The notes under the pieces are model-generated. The model saw only the letters and a program-made list of their open reading frames with translations. It was not told the origin of the DNA and ran no database searches. Of a stretch of DNA of 64,000 nt, positions 43,426 through 54,879 are shown piece after piece. Source of the stretch: Topomyia yanbarensis (Eukaryota > Arthropoda > Insecta > Diptera > Culicidae); assembly GCF_030247195.1 (NCBI RefSeq), contig NC_080672.1, positions 620,001 through 684,000 of the forward strand. Direction: 5' to 3'. The translations under genes and the position numbers were made by a program. Every line of letters starts with the position of its first letter. Position 1 is the first letter of the stretch.

Positions 43426-44042
43426 AGGATCTCTGGAAACAGAAATGTTCCTGGACAGAAACACTCAGCGAGGAACTGCAGCACTGGTGGCTGGAATTTC
43501 GACGCAACTTGACTGGACTTTCCACCCTCAAGGTACCTCGTTGGCTCGCTTTTGGCAATGATACGGTTTCAGCAGAAATTCATGGGTTTTGTGACGCATC
43601 AGAAAAGGCGTACGGAGCATGCATCTATCTTCGATGCACGACGTACGATGGTCATGTATCGGTCAGGCTAATCACCGCAAAGTCCAGAGTTGCTCCACTT
43701 GACGATGTTCAACGCACAAAAAAGAGGATGACTATTCCGCGTTTGGAGCTGTCATCTGCCCTTGTTCTAAGTCATCTATATGAAAAGGTGGTCAACAGTC
43801 TTGGCATCTCAGCTCAACCGTTCTTTTGGACAGACTCTACCATTGTCAAATGCTGGTTAGCCTCGTCGCCATCCCGATGGCAAGCGTTTGTGGCGAACAG
43901 AGTGTCGGAGATCCAACATTTGACTCGATCTGGTGTTTGGAACCACATTGCCGGATCCGAAAATCCCGCAGACGTCATATCACGCGGAATGACACCCGAT
44001 CAACTAGCAGAATATCGTGTATGGTGGGATGGGCCTGAATGA
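43426..44042 (+). pseudogene. BEL RNase H domain, ends in nonsense codon
   Basis: Frame containing WWLEFRRNLTGL, IHGFCDASEKAYGACIYLR (first catalytic Asp), KSRVAPLDD, RLELSSALVLSHLYEK (catalytic Glu) and FFWTDSTIVKCWL (Asp), then ENPADVISRGM. TGA at 44040 follows WWDGPE where BEL elements usually continue with a hydrophobic residue; the same frame goes on without a break at 44043. RNase H removes the RNA template during reverse transcription. Confidence 0.8.
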
Positions 44043-45403
44043 TTACTTCGGCCAAGAAGGGTGTGGCCCATGACAGCACTAACAGACGTCAGAGAGGTTG
44101 ATCAAACGCTACTGGAGGAGAAGCCCGTTGTCGCTACGCCAGTTCAACATCATCAACCAAATGAAATCTTCAAGCTACGATCAACATTAACAGCGCTAAT
44201 TCGAATTGCAGCTCTGTGCCGAAGATTTGCTTTTAACTGTAGAATCTTCGATAATAGGAAAACAGGATACTTGTCATTCCAAGAACGAGAGGAAACCTTG
44301 CTGCAACTCGTAAAACTTCAACAGAAGGAAAGCTTTGGAGAAGAGATTACGCAGCTCTCGTTAAAAGGCGAAGTTAACTCATCATCTCGTCTAATTTCGC
44401 TTCGTCCAAAATTGACGGCAGGAATCGTCGTCGTAGGTGGACGGCTGGAAAACGCACTCGTTTCCAGAAAACATCCAATGATTTTGGATAATCGTCATCC
44501 ACTTACTCTTCTGATTGCTAATCACTATCATCTTATATATCTACACGCTGGTCAACAACTTTTGATTGCCAGCATACGAGAACGGTTTTGGCCTCTTCAT
44601 TTGAAAGGTTTATGCAGAAAGGTGGTACGAAACTGCGTGCGCTGTTTCCGCACACGGCCAAGACTTCAAGAACAAGTCATGGGCGACTTGCCGCCAGAAC
44701 GAGTATGTCCGGCCCCTCCATTTACCCGAGTAGGCATGGACTATTGTGGTCCCTTCAAAATTCGCTTTCCACACCGCAAGACTGATGTTCGAATTTGCTA
44801 CGTGGTAATCTTTATTTGTCTAGTCACTAAGGCTATTCATCTTGAGATGGTATCCGACCAAACAACAGATGGCTTCATAGCAGTTCTTCGCCGTTTAGTT
44901 GCTCGACGAGGACGACCAGAGATCGTGATGTGTGACAACGCCAGATATTTTGTGGGAGCAAAAAGAGAATTGGATCAACTCCGTCGATTATTCAACTCAC
45001 AGGCATTCACGAATTCGATTCCCCAAGCTGCAGCGAGTGAAGGTATCAACTTCAAGTTTATTCCACCCCGGTCTCCCAACTTCGGAGGCCTATGGGAAGC
45101 AGCGGTTAAGTCCATGAAATATCATCTGAAGCGAACACTCGGGACTGATATTGTTACACCGGACGAGTTCTATACATTACTAACTCAGATCGAAGCATGT
45201 CTAAACAGTCGTCCATTGACCCCTGTTAGCAACGACCCCACGGATTTGGAGGTACTCACCCCGGGACACTTCCTTGTTCATCGTCCGATGTCAGCTATAC
45301 TAGAGCCTTCGTTGGAAGCTCTGCGAGAAAATACCTTGTCGAGATGGCAAAGAGTCCAGAGATACCTGCAAACCATTTGGAAAAAGTGGTCCACATCGAT
45401 GAT
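44043..45403 (+). pseudogene. BEL integrase, C-terminally truncated
   Basis: N-terminal zinc-binding region: HYHLIYLHAGQQLLIASIRE with CRKVVRNCVRCFR supplies His and Cys ligands. Catalytic core: FTRVGMDYCGPF (D), EIVMCDNARYFVGA (D) and FGGLWEAAVKSMKY (E); the usual SDNGTNF-type motif is changed to CDNARYF. The C-terminal segment LTPGHFLVHRP and RWQRVQRYLQTIWKKWS is typical of BEL integrase, then the sequence leaves BEL at about 45403 and enters the LINE. The frame itself is open from the TGA at 44040 to the junction. Confidence 0.85.
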
Positions 45404-45543
45404 CCTTTCAATTTTGTTTCTGATTGTCCGAAGAAGTGATAAGTGGTCTGATCCAGTATAATTTTCACGCCATCTATGTGGCGTTCCAATCCTCGAACAT
45501 TTAAGTGTCCAATGCGGAGTTTGTTTAGATAGTTGCTTGTCAT
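45404..45543 (-). pseudogene. LINE ORF2 start (endonuclease N-terminus), cut at the BEL junction
   Basis: Minus-strand ATG at 45543 gives LRIGHLNVRGLERHIDG and YHFFGQSETKLKG, the start of an APE endonuclease (N and SET-type E motifs). It ends after about 46 residues where BEL sequence begins. The stop of ORF1 and start of ORF2 overlap as ATGA, a layout often seen in LINEs that use termination-reinitiation. Roughly 200 residues of endonuclease are missing between this piece and 38545. Confidence 0.8.
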
Positions 45544-46422
45544 ATTTGGATAGTTACTTCAGATTCGGCGTCGAAAAATACTGAAGACTCGTTTCCAGCG
45601 GGTTCGGGTCCAACCAAAGCGAGAAGATGGTGTAGGTCTTTCACGGAGGTGTAGCGTATATGTCCTGGAAGTTTGATTGATACGTGATTATTCTTGACGT
45701 ACACAGATGATATTTGGTGTTTAATTTTCAGTCGAAGCGCGAGGTTCCGGATCCTGAAGGCTTGAATGGACAGGGCTTCGTTCACTGTGTAGCGATACTC
45801 TAATGAAAAACTGGATTTCAGTGTACAAAGAGTCGCTGCTTTATGTTTTTCGAAGTAACGCCGAAGCACTGCCTCTTTTGTTTTGACGGAGTCAAAGACC
45901 ACCATGATGGCAGGAGTAAGCGTTCGATCCGTCCACTTTGATTTTCTGCCGTCGAGGCGGGAGCATCGAGGAAATTGAGAAAGTTTTGCACGAGTTCCCC
46001 TGCAAGTGCGATGCGCACTTTTCATCTTGTTGTTTAGCTTCGCTGAGTTCGTTCTGGGGACGATCGATAGACTTCTTGTGTTGGGATCTGAGCGTGTCCA
46101 ACTCTATCCGCAGCTTTTGAATAAGAGATGTCAACTCCGAAATCTGTGCGTCTGTTTTGGATGGGCTGACTGGATTGATAGGGACGATGTCCGCAGATTG
46201 CTTCCACATCAGGCACCCTTTAACGGCACACTTCTCGCAGAAAAACCAGAAATTTTCTGCCTTTGCTAGAAGTGAGGCTCCGATCCGAACACAGGTTGCG
46301 TGAAACCATTCGCTGCAGTCATCACAGCACACCCATCCAATTGCTGATTTCTTTTTCCCCGTTTTACATGTTCTCGTTGGTGGATTTTCTTGTCCACAGG
46401 CAGAACAAATGTCCTTGGCCAT
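45540..46422 (-). pseudogene. LINE ORF1 with N-terminal PHD finger, one frameshift
   Basis: Starts MAKDICSACGQENP (46422). Residues ~5-68 form a PHD-type zinc finger: CSACGQ, CKTG, CCDDCSEWFHATCV, FFCEKC (C4HC3 pattern). A heptad-rich segment follows (ISELTSLIQKLRIELDTLRS), a probable coiled coil. A frameshift lies near 45960; the other frame continues with DRTLTPAIMVVFDSVKTKEA, then LALRLKIKHQISSVYVKNNH and SIKLPGHIRYTSVKDLHHL, ending at TGA 45540. PHD-bearing ORF1 proteins occur in several CR1/L2/Jockey-type LINE lineages; they probably bind nucleic acid or chromatin, but the function is not established here. Confidence 0.8.
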
Positions 46423-47263
46423 GTTATGATAAAGTTACTATGCCAGACGTATTCCAAAAATTTTACATTTCGGCTAGCGCTTTGCCTGTATCCGAAAAGA
46501 GGTTATGTGTAACAATTGAAGAAAAACCTTAGAAAAAGCGGGCGCGGACAATTTTCTTATCGAGAAGGTACGAAAACTAGGTGGAACCGACGGTTTTCCA
46601 CCGGAAAAGTGCCCGAAAACCAGAGCGAAAAAAATTCACGCGACGTTTAGCTGCAGTGCTGCCAGTGTTTGTGACATTTCATGTTCTCGGTAGAGGCCAT
46701 AGCAGTCACCAGAACCAGGGGCTCAGCGGCCACGAACTCGTTGTCCGTCCATACGTGATGGTCATCGGAACACGGCAACACAAACATCACTATCTGCATG
46801 CTCTCCGGGCTTATCAGGATTAGGGCTTGGCGGTGCTCGGTCGTTCAGAAGAGTACTTTCGACTGAGATGGTCGACACATTAAATCATTGCTAGCTTCAT
46901 ATACCACTGGCGGAACCCCCAGCGTTCACTGGGCGCCTAGAATGACTGCGACACAACAGGAGCCAACAATTCTTTCCCGTAAAAAAATCCAGCAATATGT
47001 TATGAATCCTAAACCCTCAGATGTAGACGAAAGGATCAATATTGCAGAAGACTGCAAATTGATCTGACTTTGTGGTAAAAAGATATTCTAATATAATATT
47101 ATATGCTGCCTCTCTTTCTCGTAAATGGTTAGAATAGGATATTTCCAAAAATTATTTTAGAATTCGAAGTTAAATAACTTTGTTCGGTAGCCTCCAATCA
47201 TTATGCAACTTTCAATAAAGTTGTTTGTTATTAATAATGCTACAAAACTTGAAGTTTTGAGGT
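46423..47263. other. Probable LINE 5' untranslated region, then unassigned DNA
   Basis: The ~250 bp to the right of ORF1 is GC-richer than average and plausible as LINE 5' UTR; no promoter was recognised. From about 46870 to 47263 the sequence is AT-rich with no gene. Confidence 0.4.
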
Positions 47264-48740
47264 ATGCAGAGTAGGGCATTGCAAATTTTTTTGTTTAATT
47301 CTCGAAGGCCTCTCCCCTCTCATATTGTGACAAATATCAAAGTAAGCTCAGATACCAAATTTCACATCATTTGGACAATTTTAGACCCCCGCCCACTTCG
47401 CTTGAAATTTTTTGAAATTGGTGGTATGGGAAAATATGGAGGAAAAATACATTAAATGCTGTAACTTTTGAAATAGCAATCAGAAAATTACAATTTATAC
47501 CTCTTTTGAAAGGAAATAATCTTAGTATTTGAATGGAGGTATTTTTGTTTCTAGAAAAAAACGGGGAAGTGGGGTACTGGGTCATATTGGTCCCAAAGTC
47601 CCATATTTTTAATGATTTTTCTGCTCCGTGATGCAAATCATACATATCTTGTAGTTTTTCTAATGTGAAAAAATCTCAAAAATTGATCGGAGTATTTTTG
47701 ACCTTTGTCCAAATACGAGAAGTTGAGGTTAAATGGCCTTTTGTCATTCATATTAAACTACATCATTTTCTCGTGCATATATCTCTATTATTCTTCACTC
47801 AATTTTCATAAACTATACCTTGTTGAACGTAGAAAATCCTTAGGATTATAACAAAAATAGATTCGTTACCGGTAAAATTCAGGAACATCAAATTATCTGA
47901 CATATAGTGTCGATTTCACATTTTTATCATAAAATCGCACATAATAACTCCATTGAACAACAAAATTCTTATTTGATTTACCACTTTTTGTGTAAAATAT
48001 GCTTAGGGAACACACGCTAAGAACGCTTTCATTCCTGGAAAAATAGGGGAAGTTGAGGTATTAGGACAAATAATGAAAAAAATGAGATTTGTAGAGTAAA
48101 TATCAAAAAGTTTGATGTTTCTGAATTTTACCTTTAACGTTTTTATTTTTGTTTTATTCCTCAGGATTTTACACGTTCAACAAGTTCCATTTTGTGAAAA
48201 TTGATTGAAAAATAATAGAGTTATATGCATGAGAAAATGATAATATTTAATATGAATAACAAAAAGCAACAAACTTCTCGTATTTGGACTAAGGTCAAAA
48301 GGGTTCCGTTTGATTTCTGAGATTTTTTCACATTAGAAAAACTACAAAATATGTATGATTTGCGTCACGGAGCAGAAAAAGCATGAAAAAATATGGGATT
48401 TTGGGGCCAAAATGACCCAGTACCCCACTTTCTCGTATTTTTCTAGAATCAAAAACATCTCCATTCAAATACTAAGATTATTTCCTTTCAAAAGAGGTAT
48501 AAATTGTAATTTTCTGATTGCTACTTCAAAAGTTATAGCATTTAATGTATTTTTCCTCCATATTTTCCCATACTACCAATTTCAAAAATTTTCAAGCGAG
48601 GTGGGCGGGGGTCTAGAATTGTCCAAATGATGTGAAATTTGGCATCTGAGCTTACTTTGAAATTTGTCACAATATAAGAGGGGGGGGGGGGCGTTGAGAA
48701 TTCAAAAAAAAAATTTTTTTTGCAATGCCCTAATGCAGAG
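47264..48740. mobile_element. hAT-like fold-back element, copy B, with 8-bp TSD
   Basis: Element 47272-48732 starts TAGGGCATTGCAAA and ends TTTGCAATGCCCTA, flanked by the perfect octamer ATGCAGAG (47264-47271 and 48733-48740). The arms are ~600 bp and share long blocks with copy A (10757-12243), for example GACCCCCGCCCACTTCGCTT. A 12-bp G-run in the right arm (about 48680) and a non-coding centre are noted. TAGGG ends with an 8-bp duplication support a non-autonomous hAT element. Confidence 0.85.
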
Positions 48741-49788
48741 TAACTGTGGGAGTCGTATCGAATTATCTAAATTCCTGAATTTACTCGAAAATTTCCTTTC
48801 AAAGTATTTAAAACTAGTATCAGCAACGGATTTTTGTTCAAGGTGACGCTCGAATTGGTTCTCATTGTTCGCTGTGTGCCGACGTAATTAGTTTGTGGCC
48901 CATGAAACATATGTATGTGTTTTCTCAGTTGTTAAATCTTTATCTATAAAAGAACGAGCACCGACTTTGTATCTAACTCTTTTGGATTTGGTAGACGCAT
49001 AAATTTTGAGATACTGATATAAAGAAAAGTTTACCGAGCAAACGTTTAAACAATGAGTAGAGTTCAGTGTGAATGCCAGAATCAGCATAGCCACAAATCT
49101 CAACCTACCCCATAAATACTTTGGTTTGCGCATTATATTGCCCAACGTATGCAACATTCCAAACCACGGTTGCATAACATACCGTCGCCCACCTACTTAA
49201 GCTTTCGCCACGTAGCATAATGCTACGCCAACAAACGTTTCTAATCGTCGTAAAAGCTCACACGTTCACATTCCTCCTAACATTAGATATAAATGTGGCA
49301 ATTGCTTGAAAGCACTTTCTTCCCATGCACTTCTATCTTGCTGAGACATTCACAATCCCAGGTTTGGGTTGGTTCTCACCTTTCCCCTACCCACCCACCC
49401 ATCCACGGCCAACGACCGACGACCGGAAGAAGCACACCTCAAGAGGTTTCTCACTCGAGCCCCACCAAAGACCAACCGCCTCCACCGTGTTCACCTTCCA
49501 GTGTGGAAAGTGTGGAAAAATAAATGTTAAGTGCGATTTCAGCATAAATCCACTATACTGTAAATCTTCCGTCTTATTTAACCCTTCTGCCTTGTTTTCC
49601 TCCGGTTTAATGCTTTAAAATGTGTTTTGTGGCACCAGCAAGTGGTAAATGAGAAAGTATGCAGTGCGGTGCAGGGGTAATGCTTTATCTGTCTCTGCGC
49701 TGAACTGAGCTGAGCTGAGCGCTGCCTTGTTGGACCAGCATGAAAACGTGATATGTGAACACATTTAAACGGAAATATGTTTGTTACC
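48741..49788. other. No recognisable gene
   Basis: Relatively non-repetitive. Overlapping plus-strand frames at 49293-49618 are proline/serine/histidine-rich by composition (CCCACCCACCCATCC tract) and lack splice or domain support. Confidence 0.4.
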
Positions 49789-49813
49789 ATATATGTATGT
49801 ATGTATGTATATC
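49789..49813. repeat. (TATG)n microsatellite
   Basis: About five ATGT/TATG units. Confidence 0.85.
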
Positions 49814-52499
49814 GCACCACTTTCATCTTTCGTCGTATGCTGGTATGTAGGTGCTTGTATGTGTACACGTCTGCCAACGGGTGAAATGTGCGACTGTTGA
49901 GTGGAATTTTATTGGAATGCTCCGTTGTATTAGAAGGAAGAGGCCAAACGTTCACCATATCCCCAGTTGTGCGAGGGGGAATTCTTCAAAAGTTATTTAA
50001 ATCAAAAGTTTTGTCATCAATTTGAACACGCATCTGCTGTGATATACGAGAATGGGAGGAAGATGAAAGCGATGTCAAGTTTTCCTGTTTTGCTCGGTAT
50101 GCAACAAGTGATGTGATTTTTTTCTAGGATTTTGCACGTTATAACTTCATATGATTGTAAATATCACATATCTCGAATCGGATTTCACTTTGTACAGTTG
50201 TGATTACTTTTTAGACATGTGTGATGTCACAATTTTGTGGAAATTGAGTACTCAGAAGCAGAGTACCGCTGTCTGACATTTAAACTTCTATCTACTCACC
50301 TAAGATGCTATCCAACAAAATGTTATTTTAGTGCAATCCAGTTTGTAAATCCTAAAACAATAAATTGATGTAAAATATCAACAACTCAACAGCTGCGACC
50401 ACGTGAAAATATTACCGATAAAATCTTCTTAAACTTCGATTGAGACGCCATTCTGCTGCCCTTTCGGTTGCTCAATATTTAGACCAGCGTCCCGGAACAC
50501 ACCACCCAAACAACTGTTGACCAGGAGATTGGTTAAAACTAACAACTTGCAGCTGTTGCTGCAGAAATCAAAACTTACGATAGCTCCTTAGGGAAATCCA
50601 ACGAACTGTACTCGAGCATGGTCCAAGATTTATCTCGGTTGTGCCAAGTGGTGCGCTCGAACGGTTTGCCTCTTCTTTACTAACAAGACCGCCCCTCTAC
50701 CGGAATCACCCTTTTCACCACTGAACTGAACCCTCCGGTAGGTTCATCCAGCTAGTGTCGTATCAATGGGGCAGATTTTCACTCGTATGACGTTGAAGCA
50801 TTTCCAAACCATGACCGGGCACCGCAGTTTGAGAAGAATCGGAAAAGAAACTCACTCAACTGCACTCACCCAGTAACTTTATTTTCCATTTCGTTACACT
50901 TCGATTTTTGAATCGCTTGCCTTATGTTCGTTTGGTCGGAAGTTTTTCTTCGGGATTTTGATTTCCTGAAACGAACCCCCTTGTGGAAGAAGTGAGGTTA
51001 ACCTGTCAATCTTAACATTTGATGCGTTTAGCTTGTTTTGAATACGCCAGGGGCAGCAATCAAACCCGACTACTGTGATGTCGTTTTTGCGAATATGTCT
51101 CTGTCTCGGGAACGACGGAAGTGGACTGAAATTTTTTGATGTGCAATTGATTCGGTTGAACCAACAAACTGATCGCCGATTGATGCGACAACGCAACGGA
51201 AAACTTTTGAGATTGTAAACTGAGTCTGCGGTTGAATAAATTTTAACAGATTTCGAAATCGCTAAAATTGGAACGATGAAACCCGACAGTTCAACCAACC
51301 CACAGGTAACTTACCAACTTATGATTTGCATTGTAGTTCACTTGTCAGCTGCCGTGGATTTACCTTCCGTCATCCTCCGCGGTTTGAACAAAGTCATATG
51401 CATATTTGTTTAACCGATTCAACCTGAAGTTTAGTGGTAGTTGCAGCAAAGTAACAAACCGAAAGTTTCAGCTTGAGATACTTCCAGTCTAAAGACCGGT
51501 GGTGCTCCTCCGTACAAGAGAAGCAGCAGTTTGTACAATTATGCATTCTTGAATAAATACAAAATTGAAATTTATATGCAGATTAGCTCTAGCTGTTTTT
51601 GGATCCAACTGGTCTCGTCCACAGGCTAGAAATCGTTTGGATATGAGCATACAGTCAAGTCCCGTCGGAAACTGTGGACCAAATCGTAATATTTGAGAAG
51701 TATACTTAAATAGAAGGAAGAAACATTGTATCCGATCGTACTGTTCAGGGTCCGACTATCAGCGCCTAACCGGAAGCACAGACTTGGTTAGATTCCAGAC
51801 TCTTGCCAAGAGCGCATGCAAATTCGGCATACATGAGAAGTACAAACTTGGCAATGGCTTGAAATGTATGCAAATTTTAAAACGAGATTACCGGAAAACA
51901 TGCCGCGAGACCTGAGCAGTGGGAAGGCATTCTCAGGCGCTTTAAATCAGTTTTGCACGTTTGCTTTCGGACAGCTGGAACGGATTCCACAGGGGCTGGA
52001 GTGAATAAATGGGGCAAAAATAAGGAACCGGATTTCCCAAACATATCGAAAGTTTTTATTGATTATTTTTGTATGCTGTCTCTTTCATTAAAAACTTACT
52101 CGTATTCGTATTCACATCTATGTACAATCTCTATTCGATTATATTTCTTCAGTACCGATTCGTAGTCACGCTTTTGTTTTGAATGGCACTTAAGAATTGA
52201 AGCATAAAATAATTCTGATGTTTCGGAAATCGAAGTAGGCAGCGACCGAAGGTGGACGTAGATATGCATTTTCTCACGTTAAGGTGAAGATATGTGGAAG
52301 CCAGGAACGCACACTTGTTGCTAGGCATCAGCTCGCTTGTTTACATTGAGAAGAATTGAAATTTGAAGTGAAAATTCAAACACACAAATGAGAATTTTCG
52401 GACATTTTCCTCCGGTCATCTGCACAGTGACAGAAAATTTGAAGTTTTGTTAGTAAACGATTGAAGTTTCGCGGTTTTTTTTGCAGTGTGCATTTAAAA
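49814..52499. other. Non-coding, low repeat content
   Basis: No gene supported. The minus-strand frame 50894-51298 (134 codons) has no domain I recognise and lies in GC-moderate DNA; it could be chance or an exon fragment. Confidence 0.35.
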
Positions 52500-52700
52500 A
52501 AGTGAAATGAAAATGAGAAGAAGAACAATAATGTTTCGAAAAGAAACCCCAAATGAAGAGGGGTGATATTTTCGCAGAAAATAAGAACTGCATATGGTAT
52601 TTCGTCAAAAACTCTGGTTAATTGTATAGGATAAATTTCTAGCTTCCTCAAGTAGCAGTTTCGTGGCACACGGGCAAGGTTAATTTGTTGAAATACGTAT
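52500..52700 (-). repeat. Inverse copy of the dispersed repeat at 36150-36346
   Basis: The complement contains ATATTTTCTGCGAAAATATC, CACCCCTCTTCATTTGGGGT and CCTTGCCCGTGTGCCACGAA in the same order as the 36-kb copy. Confidence 0.6.
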
Positions 52701-53059
52701 TCAAAGGTCGGATATTCAATGACAAACGAATCAAAATGTGGAAGCATTTGTTGTGATTTCTGGAAGCTGTATAGGATGGAGAGTGTGGTGAAGATAGGAA
52801 TCAATCCGGTTAATAGACGAGATACACTAGAATCTGGAATCAGAAGCAACTGCCTCAAATGGCCCTTTCCCCATGTTGGTCGGAAATTTGCACCTTGCCG
52901 TGATTTGAGTCAGGGATAAGGAATATAACGACACAGTTAACATAGGAGTAAAAGACACTTGTTGATGAGCAGATATATTAACACCCCGAGGAGATATTGA
53001 GATCAAAGAACGACTGTACCCCTGAAGAGATATTGTCATTCAGATATGGCTTAAACTAT

Positions 53060-54150
53060 AGCTGGGTTAGGAACAATGGCATATTCTTGAGTTTCAGTTC
53101 TCTGTACATAGGATAATCTATGTATGGAGAACCAAAAATCCGGATACGCAATTGAATTACTGCAGGACAGTTACATATTAAATTATATGAAATTCCGTAA
53201 TCACTTTCACAAAGATCACAGGAATAATACTCAGCACGCTAAATAGTAGCCGTATGCCAATTGAGTTTGCAATGTTCAGTCAGTACCCTGATTTGAATAC
53301 TGCAACTCTGACATTTTCGGACTTATATTCGGAAGAAAAGTTTGTGTTTGAACGCGAGTTTGCAAGCTCCACCAGGTTGGCATGTTCGGATGCAGCCCAA
53401 GAGCGAATCTTGTGCTGCTTTATTCAACTTATCGACAGTAGTAGAACTGGTTCTGGGTCAACGAAGTCAGCTGCAGCGCCAGCTCTAGCCAATCCGTTCG
53501 CCCATTCATTTCCAGTAATACCGGAATGACCGGGTACCCACAGAAGGTAGATAGCATTTGAAATGCTAAGTTCTTTGACTTGAGTTCGACATGCGATTGC
53601 TAATCTCGATCTCAAATCTGTTGAACTAAGTGCTTTCAGGGCAGCCTGACTATCAGAGATAAAATAGATTCTTTTACCACAAATTTCCTGTTCAAGTGCC
53701 GATTGTACGCCACACACGTTTATTAGAATTAACTGACAATCCAACATGAAGACACCATTGCTCAACAGTACACCATAGGCTCGTTGAATCATATCAAAAG
53801 GTGTGTTAATGTAAATACTGGTGATCATTATATGATTATCATAGGCGAAACCATATGTCGAAAACCCAAGCTCATTAAGTTTCCGCAAAAAGTCATCGGC
53901 GACAAGGTTCCATAGAAGTGGTGACAGCACACCGCCTTGAGGACACCCACAGACACTCAGTTTTCTTATCTCTACTTGTCTTTACTATGAACACAGACGT
54001 CGGTTGCTAAGCATTGCGTGTATCCAGCTAGTGATATATTAAAGTACTCCATGACCTTGCGGTGTAAAAGACACGTTGTCAAAAGCTCCTTCAATATCAA
54101 GAAAAACTCCTGAATTCGATTACTTTTTCGATTGCACGCCACACAGAATC
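53060..54150 (-). pseudogene. Decayed LINE with RT, RNase H and C-terminal zinc knuckle
   Basis: Minus-strand pieces: GVFLDIEGAFDNVSF (RT motif A) near 54110, CGCPQGGVLSPLLWNLVADD (motif B) near 53940, then YGFAYDNHIMI where the catalytic FADD-type motif has become YDNH, a stretch joined to RNase H with IYFISDSQAALKALSS and LLWVPGHSGITGNEWANGLA (the last catalytic Asp is lost), and finally 53075-53300 with AEYYSCDLCESDYGTSYNLI and CNCPAVIQLRIRIFG. The order RT-RNase H-zinc knuckle fits I/R1/LOA-group LINEs. Several frame breaks and lost catalytic residues show long decay. The C-terminal block is related to the fragment at 31503-31790. Confidence 0.75.
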
Positions 54151-54631
54151 GCAAATATTTCTGCTTATTTCGTAAATAAATAAATAAATAACACTGGTGG
54201 ACACGGCTCGCAGTAGGGGTCATTGTGTATCGATTTGTCGGTCGGTTGGGTCATCGTGCACAGACTAATTAAAGAAATGTTAAAGTAGAAGCCGATTAGT
54301 GTTAGTGTAGTTGTACAATTGGTATGTGCTAGTCGTATGTGTATGTGTTCGTCTGAATATTTGTGACAGTTAGATCCGGAACTGGAGGCAGAATTGGCGT
54401 ATATGATAGAATAGTGGGTAATCCGTCCAAGGATTCATTGCTCACTTTTTCTATTGTTCAATTCGTGCATTCGGCTCGGTTCATTAGAGAAGATAGCATC
54501 ATAAAATTCTAACAGAATGCAATTGATGTTAATGATGAATAAATAGCATTTGCTGGCATTTGGACGTGTTCAAGTAGTTTAATTGTACGTTACATGTGTT
54601 CTGTTCTTCTACCTTACTAGTTGTACTTCTT
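54151..54631. other. No recognisable gene
   Basis: Short AT-rich interval starting with an AAATAAATAAATAAAT run (54172-54188), which may be a LINE tail, but no element was assigned. Confidence 0.4.
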
Positions 54632-54708
54632 TTAGTTTGCTTTCTCACTACACTCACTACATTAGTTTGCTTGCTCACTACTCTATTAGTTTGCTTTCTC
54701 ACTACTCA
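54632..54708 (+). repeat. Three-unit tandem repeat, TTAGTTTGCTTTCTCACTAC
   Basis: TTAGTTTGCTT(T/G)CTCACTAC occurs three times in ~76 bp with unit lengths of about 24-29 bp. Confidence 0.85.
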
Positions 54709-54879
54709 TGTATATCAATAATAATATCGGTGAATTTATGCACTGCTAAATAATCTCTTTGTTGCTTTTTGTCTTTATTTGGCATGATAATTATCCTTTT
54801 ATTACTATATCTTAAATTACACTCATACTAACACTCTCTAATACAATCGAGTGCATATTCTCTCATATACACTCACAAT

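Larger units (their letters stand above)
38546..45403 (+). mobile_element. BEL/Pao LTR retrotransposon inserted in a LINE, 3' end deleted
   Basis: Contains a 5' LTR (about 38550-38873), leader, gag-pol with protease, RT, RNase H and integrase in canonical BEL order, and stops inside the integrase C-terminal region. No 3' LTR follows: at 45403/45404 the sequence switches directly to minus-strand LINE coding. Frameshifts (about 42360, 43425), two nonsense codons (40006, 44040) and a nested MITE (41215-41995) disable it. The LTR start was not fixed because the 3' LTR is missing. Confidence 0.85.

Noticed and set aside
50894..51298. 134-codon minus-strand frame in low-repeat DNA
   Set aside because: No recognisable domain and no good splice sites at its limits; cannot be separated from chance.
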